The notes beneath the pieces were generated by a model. That model did not search any database, was not told where the DNA came from, and saw nothing but the letters and a program-made list of their open reading frames with translations. Below are positions 8,296 through 16,963 of a DNA stretch of 64,000 nucleotides, one piece after another; position 1 is the stretch's first letter; each line of letters starts with the position of its first letter. A program made the translations under genes and the position numbers. Origin of the DNA: Bradyrhizobium algeriense (GTDB lineage Bacteria > Pseudomonadota > Alphaproteobacteria > Rhizobiales > Xanthobacteraceae); contig NZ_JAZHRV010000001.1 of assembly GCF_036924595.1 (NCBI RefSeq), positions 5,704,001 to 5,768,000 of the forward strand. Direction: 5' to 3'.

Positions 8296-10095
8296 TCACC
8301 TCGCACTCGCCGGCACTTTCAAGCCGACGGTGCGTCCGGGGAAGCCAGCGGCGTCAAAGTAGCGCGTCCGGCCGACGAACTGCATGTTGACGATGGTGCG
8401 CAGGCCGTTGTCGCCTCGCTTCGAGACAAGATCCAGTCGCCACGGCCGAACGGGCTTTCCGCCCGTCAGTGCTTCGGTAAGAGCGCGGCCGCGCAGCTTG
8501 CCGACCGGCGGGAGGGTTACACCCAGGATCTTCTCAAGCGTTGGAGCGATGTCAGCGTTGCTGACCGGGGCCGTATCGTTGAAGCCTGTCTTGAACGCGG
8601 GCCCGATAGCCGCCATGAAGTTTCCGGTATCGGCGCGGCTAAAACTGCCATGATGACCTTGCCCCTGCAAAAGGGTGGTATCGGATACGGTCGCGCTGCA
8701 AAACAGCGGCTGATCGCAGCCCGTCGTTTCGGAGCGGAAATTCACGACGATGGCCGGCGTTGGCGTTCGCGCGCCACCTTTGAGGCCCACTCTGCTCATC
8801 GGCAGCGCTCCTGGAACTGGTCCCAGGTCATCACGGACGAAGATACCGCTGGTGTAGTCTTGCGCAAGGAGCGCCTGGACCACTTGCCTCGCCAGGATTT
8901 TGGCGTTGTCCTGCGGTAGATAGATGAGATCGTTGCCTCCGTTCGCGCCGACCACGATAGCGGGTTTGGCCGGATCGTTGCCGATCGAAGCGCTGGCGCG
9001 GCGCGGATATTTTCCAGCCTTGTAGTCGACGCCAGGTCCTTCAGCGGAAGGCTCATGCAGCGGCAGGCCCAAAGCGTGCGCAAGATCGATCGCAAGAAAG
9101 CCGGGTGGCAACTGCCCTTCGGGCACCTTGTCGTACTTCAGTTTTGCAGCCGGACTGGTCTTGCTTTGCTTCGACACGGTGCTGAAGCCATGGTCGGCAG
9201 TGACAAAGATATTCGTATCGGTCTCAAGCCCAAGATCCCCAAGCGCAGCGACGATCGCCGCAAGGTCGTCGTCCGCTACCTTGATTGCAGCGAGGGACGT
9301 CGGACCATTAATGCCGGGAGCAAGCTCATTGATGCTGTCGCGCTGGGAGTGCTGGGTGCCGTCCGGATCGGACGACCAATACAGTAGCATGAACGGCTTC
9401 TTGCTCTCCTTGAAATACGGCAACAGTACCTTGGTGACGATGTCCCGATAATATTTCTGCTGAACGATATTGGTGGACTTGCCGGGGTTCTCGCGCTGAG
9501 CGCGCCCCGGAGTTTCCAGCGCCAATCCGACTTTCTTGAGCATCTCGACGACATCCGGCCGCAAGACGATGCCATTCTTCTTGCCAGTATCGTCGTCGAA
9601 AAAAATCGTGGTCTTGCCGTCGAGCTGGGTAAGATCGTGGATCCCCACCGGCCCGACCTTGCCGAGGGCAGCCGTAAAGTAGCCCTTTTCGCGCGCCGCC
9701 GCCATGATCGAGTGCTCGGCAATGAAATTACCGCCGTGATGCTGATTGAGCTCACCCAACACCGCATTGTCCTGGATGAAAGGCGTTACGGTTCGGGCTG
9801 CGCTTGCAACCGGAAAGCCCATGTAGAATGTATTGCCGAAATCTCCGGTGTCGCCGATCAGGTGACCGGTCGCGATCACCGAGGCGTTCGAAGTGGTGAT
9901 TGTTGGATAGAGCGAATGACTGTTCGAGAAGTTGACACCGGTGTCCCGTACCCGGGCGAATGCGGGCGCTCGCTCGGGCGTGACCGCAGCGGCCCGAAGA
10001 CCATCAGCGACGAACAGGATGACGTTCTGTTGAGCATTGGATTGCAGCGTGCTCGCCAGGACAGCGAGCAACGCGCAGACGACCAATTTCGCCAT
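8296..10095 (-). CDS. Secreted alkaline-phosphatase-superfamily hydrolase (nucleotide pyrophosphatase/phosphodiesterase-like)
   Basis: About 599 residues with a signal peptide (MAKLVVCALLAVLASTLQSN then AQQ). Metal-site motifs of the alkaline phosphatase superfamily are present: FVADGLR (Asp31), a candidate nucleophile in SLYPTITTSN (Thr65-Thr68), DADH-type TADHGFS and a late GHHGSFSR. This fits type-I phosphodiesterases, nucleotide pyrophosphatases and related enzymes that release phosphate from organophosphates in the periplasm. The start at 10095 is chosen because GGGGGA lies 5 bases upstream; another ATG five codons earlier lacks a site. It is separated from the lactonase-like gene by about 225 bases and probably has its own promoter. 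Confidence 0.82.
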   Translation of the reverse strand: MAKLVVCALLAVLASTLQSNAQQNVILFVADGLRAAAVTPERAPAFARVRDTGVNFSNSHSLYPTITTSNASVIATGHLIGDTGDFGNTFYMGFPVASAARTVTPFIQDNAVLGELNQHHGGNFIAEHSIMAAAREKGYFTAALGKVGPVGIHDLTQLDGKTTIFFDDDTGKKNGIVLRPDVVEMLKKVGLALETPGRAQRENPGKSTNIVQQKYYRDIVTKVLLPYFKESKKPFMLLYWSSDPDGTQHSQRDSINELAPGINGPTSLAAIKVADDDLAAIVAALGDLGLETDTNIFVTADHGFSTVSKQSKTSPAAKLKYDKVPEGQLPPGFLAIDLAHALGLPLHEPSAEGPGVDYKAGKYPRRASASIGNDPAKPAIVVGANGGNDLIYLPQDNAKILARQVVQALLAQDYTSGIFVRDDLGPVPGALPMSRVGLKGGARTPTPAIVVNFRSETTGCDQPLFCSATVSDTTLLQGQGHHGSFSRADTGNFMAAIGPAFKTGFNDTAPVSNADIAPTLEKILGVTLPPVGKLRGRALTEALTGGKPVRPWRLDLVSKRGDNGLRTIVNMQFVGRTRYFDAAGFPGRTVGLKVPASAR

Positions 10096-10709
10096 GGTGT
10101 CCCCCAACATTGCGAATTATTTGAGCGCAGTATGAGATAAAGAGGCGTTTGCGCCAAGCACCCTCGCGGCACGGCTGTGGAAGGTCCGCTTTACCCCCGA
10201 CAGTCGACATCAACCGTCACTAAATCGGGCGCCGCTTGGTGCTAACAGCAGACATTCTCAGGCCTCCCGGGCAGCGGCCTGACTGCGCCAACGCGATGTT
10301 AGCTCGAAAGTTGGAGCACCCTGCCGCACCAGTTTCGCACCAGAAACGACTTCAATAAAGCGCAACGAACCCGATCGAAATTAAACAAAAATGCTGCAAA
10401 TTCAGCGAAGCTGATCGATATTCTGCCGCTAATAACGATCTGGTTGCAGGTTCGAATCCACCGCGTCAACGTTCCCGAACGAAAGCGGCTGGTGACAAGC
10501 TGATGCGATCGAACGTCAACTTGCACATCAGGAGGCGAATGAAATTCGTGGCGACCCATGCCGCCGAATTCTGGCAGGAGGGTCGTGCGGATGATGCGGT
10601 GGTAGGCGGACGAGTTCGATCAGCTAAGGGAGCACGGTCGTGTCATCAAAATCAGTGCCTCAGGAAAAGCGCGTTGAAAGTGGGGTTGCTCCCTCAAGTC
10701 GCACGTCCA
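10096..10709. other. Gene-poor region with lower GC and a tRNA T-arm-like fragment
   Basis: No convincing gene is seen. Base composition is visibly more AT-rich than the neighbours around 10310-10430. At about 10444-10463 the plus strand reads GGTTGCAGGTTCGAATCC, which looks like a tRNA T-arm, but the 3' strand of the stem does not pair, so it is at most a fragment. An AGGAGG followed by ATG at 10539 opens a frame of roughly 70 codons with no recognisable similarity, probably a decayed gene start. Confidence 0.4.
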
Positions 10710-10976
10710 TTAGTTCGACACGTTGGTGTCAAGGAGCGCCAGAAGTGAGCGCACCACTACTAGTCGCCGACGTCCGATCGTTGTCGTGACGATGCGCCTA
10801 TCTCCTATCAACTCGTAAAGCTTCGTGCGTCCCAAGCCGGTCACTTCGCATGCATCGTCAATCGTGCAGGTGAGCCGCTGGGCGAATGGCATCGTGCTCG
10901 GTTCTTCGGCTTTCGGAGCGGATAGACTGACTTGCGACTGTTGTCGGCCAGTTTTCTCTCGTCGATTGTATCTCAC
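10710..10976 (-). CDS. Excisionase-like helix-turn-helix DNA-binding protein
   Basis: 88 residues. The second half is a MerR/excisionase-type winged helix: TIDDACEVTGLGRTKLYELI, then DRRIVTTTIGRRRLVVVRSL, the pattern of AlpA/Xis-like proteins that sit beside integrases in genomic islands. The GTG at 10976 is taken as start because AGGAGG lies 6 bases upstream; the alternative ATG at residue 29 has no site. No integrase is seen next to it, which suggests a stripped island. The protein probably controls or directs excision of an element, or now acts as a small regulator. Confidence 0.72.
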   Translation of the reverse strand: MRYNRREKTGRQQSQVSLSAPKAEEPSTMPFAQRLTCTIDDACEVTGLGRTKLYELIGDRRIVTTTIGRRRLVVVRSLLALLDTNVSN

Positions 10977-11283
10977 GTGGCCCTCCTATTCGCACAAAGC
11001 TCGACGGGGCGAGAGTTGATTGTGCGACGAGCAACGTCAATGCGAACATCCGAGGGCGCTCGCGTACGACAGCGCACCTCAGCGGCGCTTTGAATATTTC
11101 CGGACATCAAGGGCGACGAGGAAATTTTTCGCGAATGCGGCAGCCACATTGAGGCATCGCGCCGAGGCTAGTCCCCCTAATGTCGGCAACAAATTCCTCA
11201 GGCGTTCGCCGCTGTTCACCAGCGTCTTATTCAACCGTTATTCAACGAACGCGGCCGATAGCTACCTAAGTGCCTGAGTTTGC
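10977..11283. other. Intergenic stretch without a recognisable gene
   Basis: Short frames on both strands show no conserved motif, signal peptide or ribosome binding site. The stretch lies between the excisionase-like gene and the tRNA-Glu half and is best read as island scar. Confidence 0.4.
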
Positions 11284-11331
11284 TGGCGCTCCCTAGGGGA
11301 ATCGAACCCCTGTTTCAGCCTTGAGAGGGCT
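11284..11331 (-). pseudogene. 3' half of a tRNA-Glu(CTC) gene
   Basis: On the minus strand this reads as the anticodon loop CTCTCAA (anticodon CTC) with its 3' stem, a 4-base variable region, a perfect T-arm (AGGGG / CCCCT around TTCGATT), the acceptor 3' strand AGGGAGC, discriminator G and encoded CCA. The D-arm and the 5' acceptor strand GCTCCCT are absent: upstream sequence does not pair with AGGGAGC. Such 3' halves are typical attachment-site duplicates left by islands that integrate into tRNA genes. Confidence 0.75.
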
Positions 11332-11443
11332 AAGCTGCGGCGTGCTCGCCGACCCACGTTTTGGTGAGGTTTCGACGCTCCTCGCAAGGCGCTGCAAGGA
11401 TTCAATTATTTCTGCATAATCAAAGCCAAGCGTTTTCTGAAAC

Positions 11444-11464
11444 TGTGGTACCAATTGTGGTACG
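11444..11464. repeat. Tandem TGTGGTAC direct repeat, possible recombinase arm sites
   Basis: TGTGGTAC occurs at 11444-11451 and again at 11456-11463, 12 bases apart (about one helical turn), between the tRNA-Glu half and tRNA-Met. The position and spacing fit arm-type binding sites near an attachment site, but this is inference. Confidence 0.35.
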
Positions 11465-11508
11465 AACCGATTGCGGCCTCACTGAGGCATGAAAAGCCTT
11501 TATTTTGC

Positions 11509-11585
11509 TGGTAGCGAGAGAGGGACTCGAACCCCCGACCCCAGGATTATGATTCCCGTGCTCTAACCAGCTGAGCTACCTCGCC
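11509..11585 (-). tRNA. tRNA-Met (CAT)
   Basis: A full 77-base cloverleaf is readable on the minus strand: acceptor GGCGAGG pairing with TCTCGCT, D-arm with AGCTCAGCTGGTTAGAGC, anticodon stem CGGGA/TCCTG with loop ATCATAA (anticodon CAT), T-arm GGGGGTTCGAGTCCC, and encoded CCA at 11509-11511. The pattern resembles alphaproteobacterial elongator tRNA-Met; a lysidine-modified Ile tRNA also carries CAT and cannot be fully excluded, and initiator tRNA is unlikely. Confidence 0.92.
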
Positions 11586-11700
11586 ACGGTTCACCTTCGC
11601 GGCACACCATACCGCATTCGCGAACGCGCGGCATATAAGGAGTGGGTTAAGGGCCTGTCAAGCAAAGCCGGCGGTCCAGCCAACCGCCTGCGAAATAGCG

Positions 11701-12069
11701 CTATTTCGGCCGGATTGTCGGGTCGCCGCCGGGGCTGCCGGGCGGCGGAATCACCGGCGTCTTGCCGCCGTTCGGCGGCGCAGGCGCGTGCATTTCGGGA
11801 TCGACGCCTGGGGGCGGACACAATACGCCGTCCGAGCGGGCAAGCTTGTCGCCGAGCGGCTCGGCTCGCTGACCGGTGGTTGTTCCCTCGGGAGCCTTCT
11901 CGCCGGGCTTCGGCAACGGCTGCATAGGCGCGCAATCGGCGGCGCGCTGCGGCGATGGCGGCGCGGTCTGGGCCGGCGGTGTGGTCGGACCCGGCGGGGC
12001 CTGTGCCGCCGCCACGTCAGCGGCTGCCATCAACACACATGAGAGAAGAAGTGCGCGTTTCATTGCCAT
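11701..12069 (-). CDS. Small secreted proline-rich protein, function unknown
   Basis: 122 residues: a signal peptide (MAMKRALLLSCVLMAAADVA, cleavage after AAAQA) and a low-complexity mature part rich in proline (PPGPTTPPAQTAPPSPQ, CPPPGVDPEMHAPAPPNGG). Two cysteines (CAP and LCPP) could form a disulfide. No known domain. A continuous frame with secretion signal and typical high-GC codon use supports a real gene. It lies alone between tRNA-Met and pmtA. Confidence 0.6.
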   Translation of the reverse strand: MAMKRALLLSCVLMAAADVAAAQAPPGPTTPPAQTAPPSPQRAADCAPMQPLPKPGEKAPEGTTTGQRAEPLGDKLARSDGVLCPPPGVDPEMHAPAPPNGGKTPVIPPPGSPGGDPTIRPK

Positions 12070-12084
12070 GCAGGGGAAACGGCC

Positions 12085-12206
12085 TGCACTTGCGGAGGTT
12101 CCGCAGTCAAACTGTCGCTTTTTGTTTGACGCGTTTTCCTAACGCGAAACCGGGCTCCACCCCCGGATCAAGTCCGAGGGACTGCTTCGCTCGAAAACGC
12201 TATTGC
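12085..12206. repeat. Intergenic palindromic repeat element
   Basis: The segment between the secreted protein and pmtA contains inverted arms: GACGCGTTTTCCTAACGCG on one side and CGAAAACGCTAT on the other, around a CCCCCGGATCAAGTCCG core. This resembles the short intergenic palindromes scattered in Bradyrhizobium genomes. No coding function is seen. Confidence 0.45.
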
Positions 12207-12207
12207 T

Positions 12208-12846
12208 TCACGACTTCCGGAAACGGATCAGCGAAAAATGCCCCATCGGCGGCATCGGCCGCCGTTCGGTCAGGGTGACGCCGCCATGTTTGTCAGCCCA
12301 GTTGGTCAGGCGCTCCCATGGGAATTCCGGCCGCCAGCCGAGCCGCCGCGCCAATGGCGCGAATGCCAGTTCGAACATCCGGCGCGGACCGCTTTCGGCA
12401 CCGATGTGATTGACCAGAATGAGCTCGCCGCCGGGTTTCAGCACGCGGATGAAATCATCCAGCGTACGTTCCGGATCCGGCACCGCCGTGATGACATATT
12501 GCGCCACCACCGCGTCGAAATATGAGTCCTTGAACGCGAGATTCTTGGCGTCCATCACCGCAAGCGTTTCGACATTGGTCAGGCCGAACTCGCGCACGCG
12601 CTTCCGCGCCCGCCGCAGCATTGGTTCGGAAATATCGACGCCGCACAATTTCGTGTTGCGCGAATATTCGGAAAGCGACAGCCCGGTGCCGACGCCGACG
12701 TCGAGAACGCGCCCGCCGATCTTGTCGGCTTCCGCGATGGTCGACCGGCGGCCCTCGTCGAACACCTTGCCGAACACGAGATCGTAGACCGGCGCCCAGC
12801 GGCCATAAGCCTTTTCGACCCCCTCGCGGTCGATATCCCCAGCCAT
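12208..12846 (-). CDS. pmtA: Phosphatidylethanolamine N-methyltransferase (soluble SAM-dependent type)
   Basis: A 212-residue class I methyltransferase: SAM motif VLDVGVGTG (about 47-55), acidic motif II in GVDISEPML, and YVITAVPDPERTLDDFIRVL with the PGGELILVNH segment. Length, the N-terminal EKAYGRWAPVYDLVFG signature and the C-terminal PMPPMGHFSLIRF match the Rhodobacter/Bradyrhizobium PmtA group, which converts phosphatidylethanolamine stepwise toward phosphatidylcholine at the inner membrane. It lies 20 bases downstream of mnmA on the same strand, so the two may be cotranscribed. Substrate preference for the first or later methylations cannot be read from sequence. Confidence 0.82.
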   Translation of the reverse strand: MAGDIDREGVEKAYGRWAPVYDLVFGKVFDEGRRSTIAEADKIGGRVLDVGVGTGLSLSEYSRNTKLCGVDISEPMLRRARKRVREFGLTNVETLAVMDAKNLAFKDSYFDAVVAQYVITAVPDPERTLDDFIRVLKPGGELILVNHIGAESGPRRMFELAFAPLARRLGWRPEFPWERLTNWADKHGGVTLTERRPMPPMGHFSLIRFRKS

Positions 12847-12866
12847 TCCCTCTGCCCCGATTTTTC

Positions 12867-14093
12867 TTAAGTGCGCATCACCTCGGGGAGCGGCGTCATC
12901 GTTTGCTGCGCCCCTGCCCTTGCCACCGTATTCGTTGCGGTCGCGCTCTTGATGAATCCACCGCCGAGCACGCGCGCCTGTCCCGCCGGCGCATCGTAGA
13001 ACACGCAGGCCTGGCCGGGCGAGACGCCCTCTTCGCCGGCAACGAGTTCGACCTCATAACCGCCATCGACCGCGCGCAACCAGGCCGGCTGGGGCGCGCG
13101 GGTCGAGCGCACGCGCACGAACATCTCGATGCCGTCGCCGATGACGCGATCCAGCAGCCCGTCGCCGATCCAGTTGATGTCGCGAAGGCGGATGCGATCC
13201 ATCCGCAATGCCTCGCGCGGCCCCACCACGACGCGGCGGCTGGCCGCATCGAGCTTGACGACATAGAGCGGCGCGCCGGCGGCGATGCCGAGCCCCTTGC
13301 GCTGGCCGACGGTGAAATGAACGATGCCCTGATGACGGCCGATGACGTGGCCTTCGAGATCGACGATGTCGCCGGGCTCGATCGCGCCCGGCTTCAGGCG
13401 ACCGATGATGTCGGTGTAGCGCCCGGTCGGCACGAAGCAGATGTCCTGGCTGTCCTGCTTGTCGGCGACTTCGAGGCCGAAGCGCCGCGCCAGTTCGCGC
13501 GCCTGCGGCTTGGTCATGTCGCCGAGCGGAAAGCGCAGATAATCGAGCTGCTCGCGCGTGGTCGCGAACAGGAAATAGCTCTGGTCGCGATCGGCGTCCG
13601 CAGCGCACACCAGCGCGCGCGACCCGTCGGCGAGGCGGCGCGAGGCGACATAGTGCCCGGTCGCGAGCGCACTCGCGCCGAGTTCGCGCGCGGTCGCCAG
13701 CAGGTCGCGAAACTTGACCGAGCGGTTGCACTCGATGCAGGGCACCGGCGTTTCGCCGAGCGCGTAGCTGTCGGCAAAATTGTCGATCACGGATTCGCGG
13801 AAGCGGCTTTCATAGTCGAGCACGTAATGCGGAATGCCGATCCGCTCGGCGACGTTGCGGGCGTCGTGGATGTCGCGGCCGGCGCAGCAGGCGCCCTTGC
13901 GATGGGTGGCCGCGCCGTGGTCGTAAAGCTGCAGCGTGATCCCGACCACGTCATAGCCCTCGGACTTCAGCAAGGCAGCCGTCACCGAGGAATCGACGCC
14001 GCCGGACATGGCGACCACGATCCGCGTGTCCTGCGGGCGGCCTTCGAGATCCAGACTGTTTCGCATGCCAGAGGTCATCGACTTCAATCGCAA
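12867..14093 (-). CDS. mnmA: tRNA-specific 2-thiouridylase MnmA
   Basis: 408 residues. The PP-loop SGGVDSS (about 30-36) binds ATP; the catalytic cysteines are visible in [11 protein letters not shown] (Cys122, matching E. coli Cys102) and SQDICFV (Cys219, matching Cys199). It transfers sulfur to U34 of Lys, Glu and Gln tRNAs in the cytoplasm. The C-terminal beta domain ([12 protein letters not shown] through QACVFYD) is complete; a roughly 30-residue tail is lineage-specific. The true start may be one of the internal Met codons at residues 6 or 10. The gene is divergent from the flagellar cluster. Confidence 0.95.
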   Translation of the reverse strand: MRLKSMTSGMRNSLDLEGRPQDTRIVVAMSGGVDSSVTAALLKSEGYDVVGITLQLYDHGAATHRKGACCAGRDIHDARNVAERIGIPHYVLDYESRFRESVIDNFADSYALGETPVPCIECNRSVKFRDLLATARELGASALATGHYVASRRLADGSRALVCAADADRDQSYFLFATTREQLDYLRFPLGDMTKPQARELARRFGLEVADKQDSQDICFVPTGRYTDIIGRLKPGAIEPGDIVDLEGHVIGRHQGIVHFTVGQRKGLGIAAGAPLYVVKLDAASRRVVVGPREALRMDRIRLRDINWIGDGLLDRVIGDGIEMFVRVRSTRAPQPAWLRAVDGGYEVELVAGEEGVSPGQACVFYDAPAGQARVLGGGFIKSATATNTVARAGAQQTMTPLPEVMRT

Positions 14094-14360
14094 GCGCGCT
14101 GCGCGGCTCGCGGCCAGGGTTAAAAAGCCTTTTTATTATAAGGCCTTAAGGTCTCGTTCGGCCATACCGGGCCGGATCGGATGCCGCTCTTTAATATAGG
14201 CCGTATTGGCGCGAGGCAATCAGCCGATACCATTTTTGGAGACGGTCCAGGACGGCAAATCTTGCCGCCGGGCAGAAAAGGGGGGTGCGATGATGCCCCG
14301 CAATTTATCCGCCGCCCCCTCAAGCCTTTGAAATAACGTGATATTTTTTGCCGCGGCGGG

Positions 14361-14376
14361 TGGCCCGGTCCTTGCT
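14361..14376 (+). promoter_or_regulatory. Sigma-54 promoter upstream of fliK
   Basis: TGGCCCGGTCCTTGCT matches the sigma-54 consensus TGGCACG-N4-TTGCW with one change (A to C); spacing of the -24 GG and -12 GC is exact. Predicted transcription starts near 14387. The dedicated sigma-54 activator FlbD is encoded at 21168-22547. Confidence 0.8.
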
Positions 14377-14411
14377 GAATGGTAGCCGAGAGCTCAGCGC
14401 GAGGATCGCCC

Positions 14412-16046
14412 GTGGTTAGTGTCACGTCAGAAGTATCGGCAAACGCATCTTTTCAGAATGCGGCGGCGAGGTCCGCCCGGCCGGATTCCGAGCCGCTGGC
14501 CAGAAACGACAGCTTCGCGGCGCTGGTCGACAGCAATACGGCCGCCAACAACAACGACAATCGCACCCAGGACAACGCGCCCGCCCCGCGCCGCTCCGAC
14601 GATGCGCAAGCCGCATCCGACAACCGCGCGCGCGACAATGCTGCCGCATCGGACAAGGCCGCGCGCAACGATTCGAATGATCGCAACGCCGCGGCCAAAG
14701 CACACAGCGACAAGGCACGCGACGACGGCAAAGCCGACAGCAACGCCGATGCCGATACCAAGACCGATACCGACACCAAAGCCGCGACGGCCCGCCGCGC
14801 CAAATCGAAGTCCGATGGCGCGAAGTCCGACGAGACGACGCAGGCATCTTCCGGCGACGCTTCCGCGGCAGCCGATCAGACTGAGACGGCGCAGGATGGA
14901 ACGGCCGTGGTGACGGTCGACGCCATTGCCGTTGCCATCCCCGCTGCCGCAGCGCCGGCGGCGACAGCTTCCGCGACACAAGCAACCGACAAGGCGACTG
15001 CGCCGCTTGCCATCGCTGCGGCAGCGATCGCAGCCGCCGCCTCGCTCGCCGCCGAGACGGCGCCAGCCGCTCCCACCGTGAACGCCGCGCAGGCCGACGG
15101 CGGCTCCAAGACCGGCGCGCAGGGCGGCATCGGCCAGGCCGTTAGCGCCCAAGCCACATCCGCCGACCCGTCCATCACAACCGGCATCGCTCAGGCCGCA
15201 GCAGTGGTCGCGGCGACGCCCGCCGCCACCAAAGCCGCCGTTCAGCTCAAGAGCGCCGATCTCGGCAGGAAAGGTGCCACGACGGCAGTCGAGCAGGCCG
15301 GCACCACCGATACCGCCGCCCCCGCCGCGGACACCATTGTGCCCGCTGTCACGCCGCCGATCGAAGCCGCGGGCAAGCCGAAGTCCGAGAACGGCATCGC
15401 CGACGCCGTGAACGCCCACGCGTCAGGCAATTCCATCGCGCCGCCGGCCGCTAACGCCCAAGCCAACGCGCATCTTGCCGCCTCCGACATCGGGCAGACG
15501 CCGGTCAATTCCTCCGGCAACGGCCTTCAGGTTGCCGGTGCGATCCAGGCGCAGCAACCGCCCGCTTCCGCCACGACGCCGGCTGCCGCAAGCCAGCTCA
15601 CCGCCACGGCCGCCGCAAGCGCGCCGGTACCGGTCAGCGGACTTGCGATGGAAATCGCCGCGTCCGCCAAGAGTGGCAAGACCAGCTTCGAAATTCGCCT
15701 CGATCCCGCCGAACTCGGCCGCATCGACGTCCGCATCGATGTCGACCGCCACGGCCAGGTGACGTCGCATCTGACCGTCGAGCGGCCGGAAACGCTGTCG
15801 ATGCTGCGTCAGGACGCCAACCAGTTGCAGCGCGCACTCGACAGTGCCGGACTCTCGACCGGCAATGGCGGCCTGCAGTTCAGCCTGCGCGACCAGTCCT
15901 CGCAGGGCCAGAACGACGGTAACCAGTCCAATCCCAACGCGCATCGCCTCGTCGTCAGCGAGGAAGACAGCGTGCCGGCCGTCGTCGCCGGCCGCAACTA
16001 TGGCCGCATGCTCGGTGCGAGCGGCGGCGTTGATATTAGAGTTTAA
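14412..16046 (+). CDS. fliK: Flagellar hook-length control protein FliK
   Basis: 544 residues in the chosen form. The long N-terminal part is low-complexity, rich in Ala, Asp, Lys and Thr (for example KADSNADADTKTDTDTKAAT), as expected for the secreted ruler segment. The C-terminal Flg_hook domain carries FEIRLDPAELGRIDVRIDVD and LTVERPETLSMLRQDANQLQ. FliK is exported and switches the secretion apparatus from hook to filament substrates. GTG at 14412 is preferred over ATG at 14379: the predicted sigma-54 transcript begins near 14387, and GAGG lies 7 bases before the GTG. flgD follows after 11 bases. Confidence 0.87.
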   Translation: MVSVTSEVSANASFQNAAARSARPDSEPLARNDSFAALVDSNTAANNNDNRTQDNAPAPRRSDDAQAASDNRARDNAAASDKAARNDSNDRNAAAKAHSDKARDDGKADSNADADTKTDTDTKAATARRAKSKSDGAKSDETTQASSGDASAAADQTETAQDGTAVVTVDAIAVAIPAAAAPAATASATQATDKATAPLAIAAAAIAAAASLAAETAPAAPTVNAAQADGGSKTGAQGGIGQAVSAQATSADPSITTGIAQAAAVVAATPAATKAAVQLKSADLGRKGATTAVEQAGTTDTAAPAADTIVPAVTPPIEAAGKPKSENGIADAVNAHASGNSIAPPAANAQANAHLAASDIGQTPVNSSGNGLQVAGAIQAQQPPASATTPAAASQLTATAAASAPVPVSGLAMEIAASAKSGKTSFEIRLDPAELGRIDVRIDVDRHGQVTSHLTVERPETLSMLRQDANQLQRALDSAGLSTGNGGLQFSLRDQSSQGQNDGNQSNPNAHRLVVSEEDSVPAVVAGRNYGRMLGASGGVDIRV

Positions 16047-16057
16047 GGGAGACAGCC

Positions 16058-16756
16058 ATGGCAGTTGATGTAAACATGCCGACGCCGGTCGTCTCGGCGC
16101 CCGGGACCGGCTCCGCTACCGGCAACAAGACCGCTTCGGACAAGACGACGGGAATTGCGGATAATTTCCAGACCTTCCTGACGCTGCTGACCACGCAGTT
16201 GCAGAACCAGAACCCGCTGGATCCGCTCGACACCAACCAGTTCACCCAGCAACTCGTGCAGTTTGCCGGCGTCGAGCAGCAGCTCAGATCGAACGAACAG
16301 TTGAAGTCGCTGATCGAAATCGAAAAGAGCGCCCAGGCGACCCAGGCGCTGGTCTATGTCGGCAACACTGTCGCCGTCGACGGCAGCACGGCGCAGTTCG
16401 ACAAATCGGCGACCTGGAATTTTCAGGCCGAGAAAGACACCAGCGCGACGATCACGATCACCAATTCGACAGGCCAGACCGCCTTTACCGGGTCGTATTC
16501 GCTCAAACAGGGCAATTCCAGTTTCGTCTGGGATGGCAAGGGCAATGATGGCGTACAATGGCCGGCCGGTACCTACACCTTGACCGCCACCGGCAAGGAC
16601 AGCTCCGGCAACAACGTGGCGATCTCCACCGAGGTCCAGGGCATCGTCGATTCAGTCGATCTCAGCGCCTCCCCGCCGCTGCTCTCGATCGGCGGCCAAA
16701 ACTATACCACCGACAAGATCAAGCGGGTGGTCCGTCCGACCACCACCTCCAGCTAG
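16058..16756 (+). CDS. flgD: Flagellar hook assembly (capping) protein FlgD
   Basis: 232 residues. The N-terminal FlgD signature is clear: FQTFLTLLTTQLQNQNPLDP, then LDTNQFTQQLVQFAGVEQQL. The C-terminal half holds the FlgD Ig-like and tudor-like regions (NSTGQTAFTGSYSLKQGNSS, WDGKGNDGVQWPAGTYTLTA). FlgD caps the growing hook and is needed for FlgE polymerisation. A GGGAG site precedes the ATG. It probably shares the sigma-54 promoter with fliK. Confidence 0.93.
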   Translation: MAVDVNMPTPVVSAPGTGSATGNKTASDKTTGIADNFQTFLTLLTTQLQNQNPLDPLDTNQFTQQLVQFAGVEQQLRSNEQLKSLIEIEKSAQATQALVYVGNTVAVDGSTAQFDKSATWNFQAEKDTSATITITNSTGQTAFTGSYSLKQGNSSFVWDGKGNDGVQWPAGTYTLTATGKDSSGNNVAISTEVQGIVDSVDLSASPPLLSIGGQNYTTDKIKRVVRPTTTSS

Positions 16757-16963
16757 CGCACCCACCACTCGCATCGTTAGATCCGTCACTTCCGACCCGG
16801 CAACCCCTGATTGTACGCAAAAGCGTCACAGGGAACCCGGGCGGACGCATTTTCCGTCATTTTCAAGGAGATTCGTATTGAAGCCGTAGGCTTAGGCAAT
16901 TTTTAAGCCGCGGGGCGTAGGTTGTCATGGTGAGTTCAGTGGTTGAGAGTTTGTGAGTACGCC
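16757..16963 (+). other. Intergenic region between flgD and sciP
   Basis: About 200 bases without a gene. An AAGGAG at 16866 is followed only by a three-codon frame. No clear terminator or CtrA pair could be seen, so the sciP promoter is not located. Confidence 0.35.

Noticed and set aside
11020..11277. 85-codon plus-strand frame
   Set aside because: No ribosome binding site or motif; lies in island scar sequence.
14427..15419. Glycine-rich 330-residue minus-strand frame in fliK
   Set aside because: Low-complexity shadow of the alanine-rich fliK sequence.
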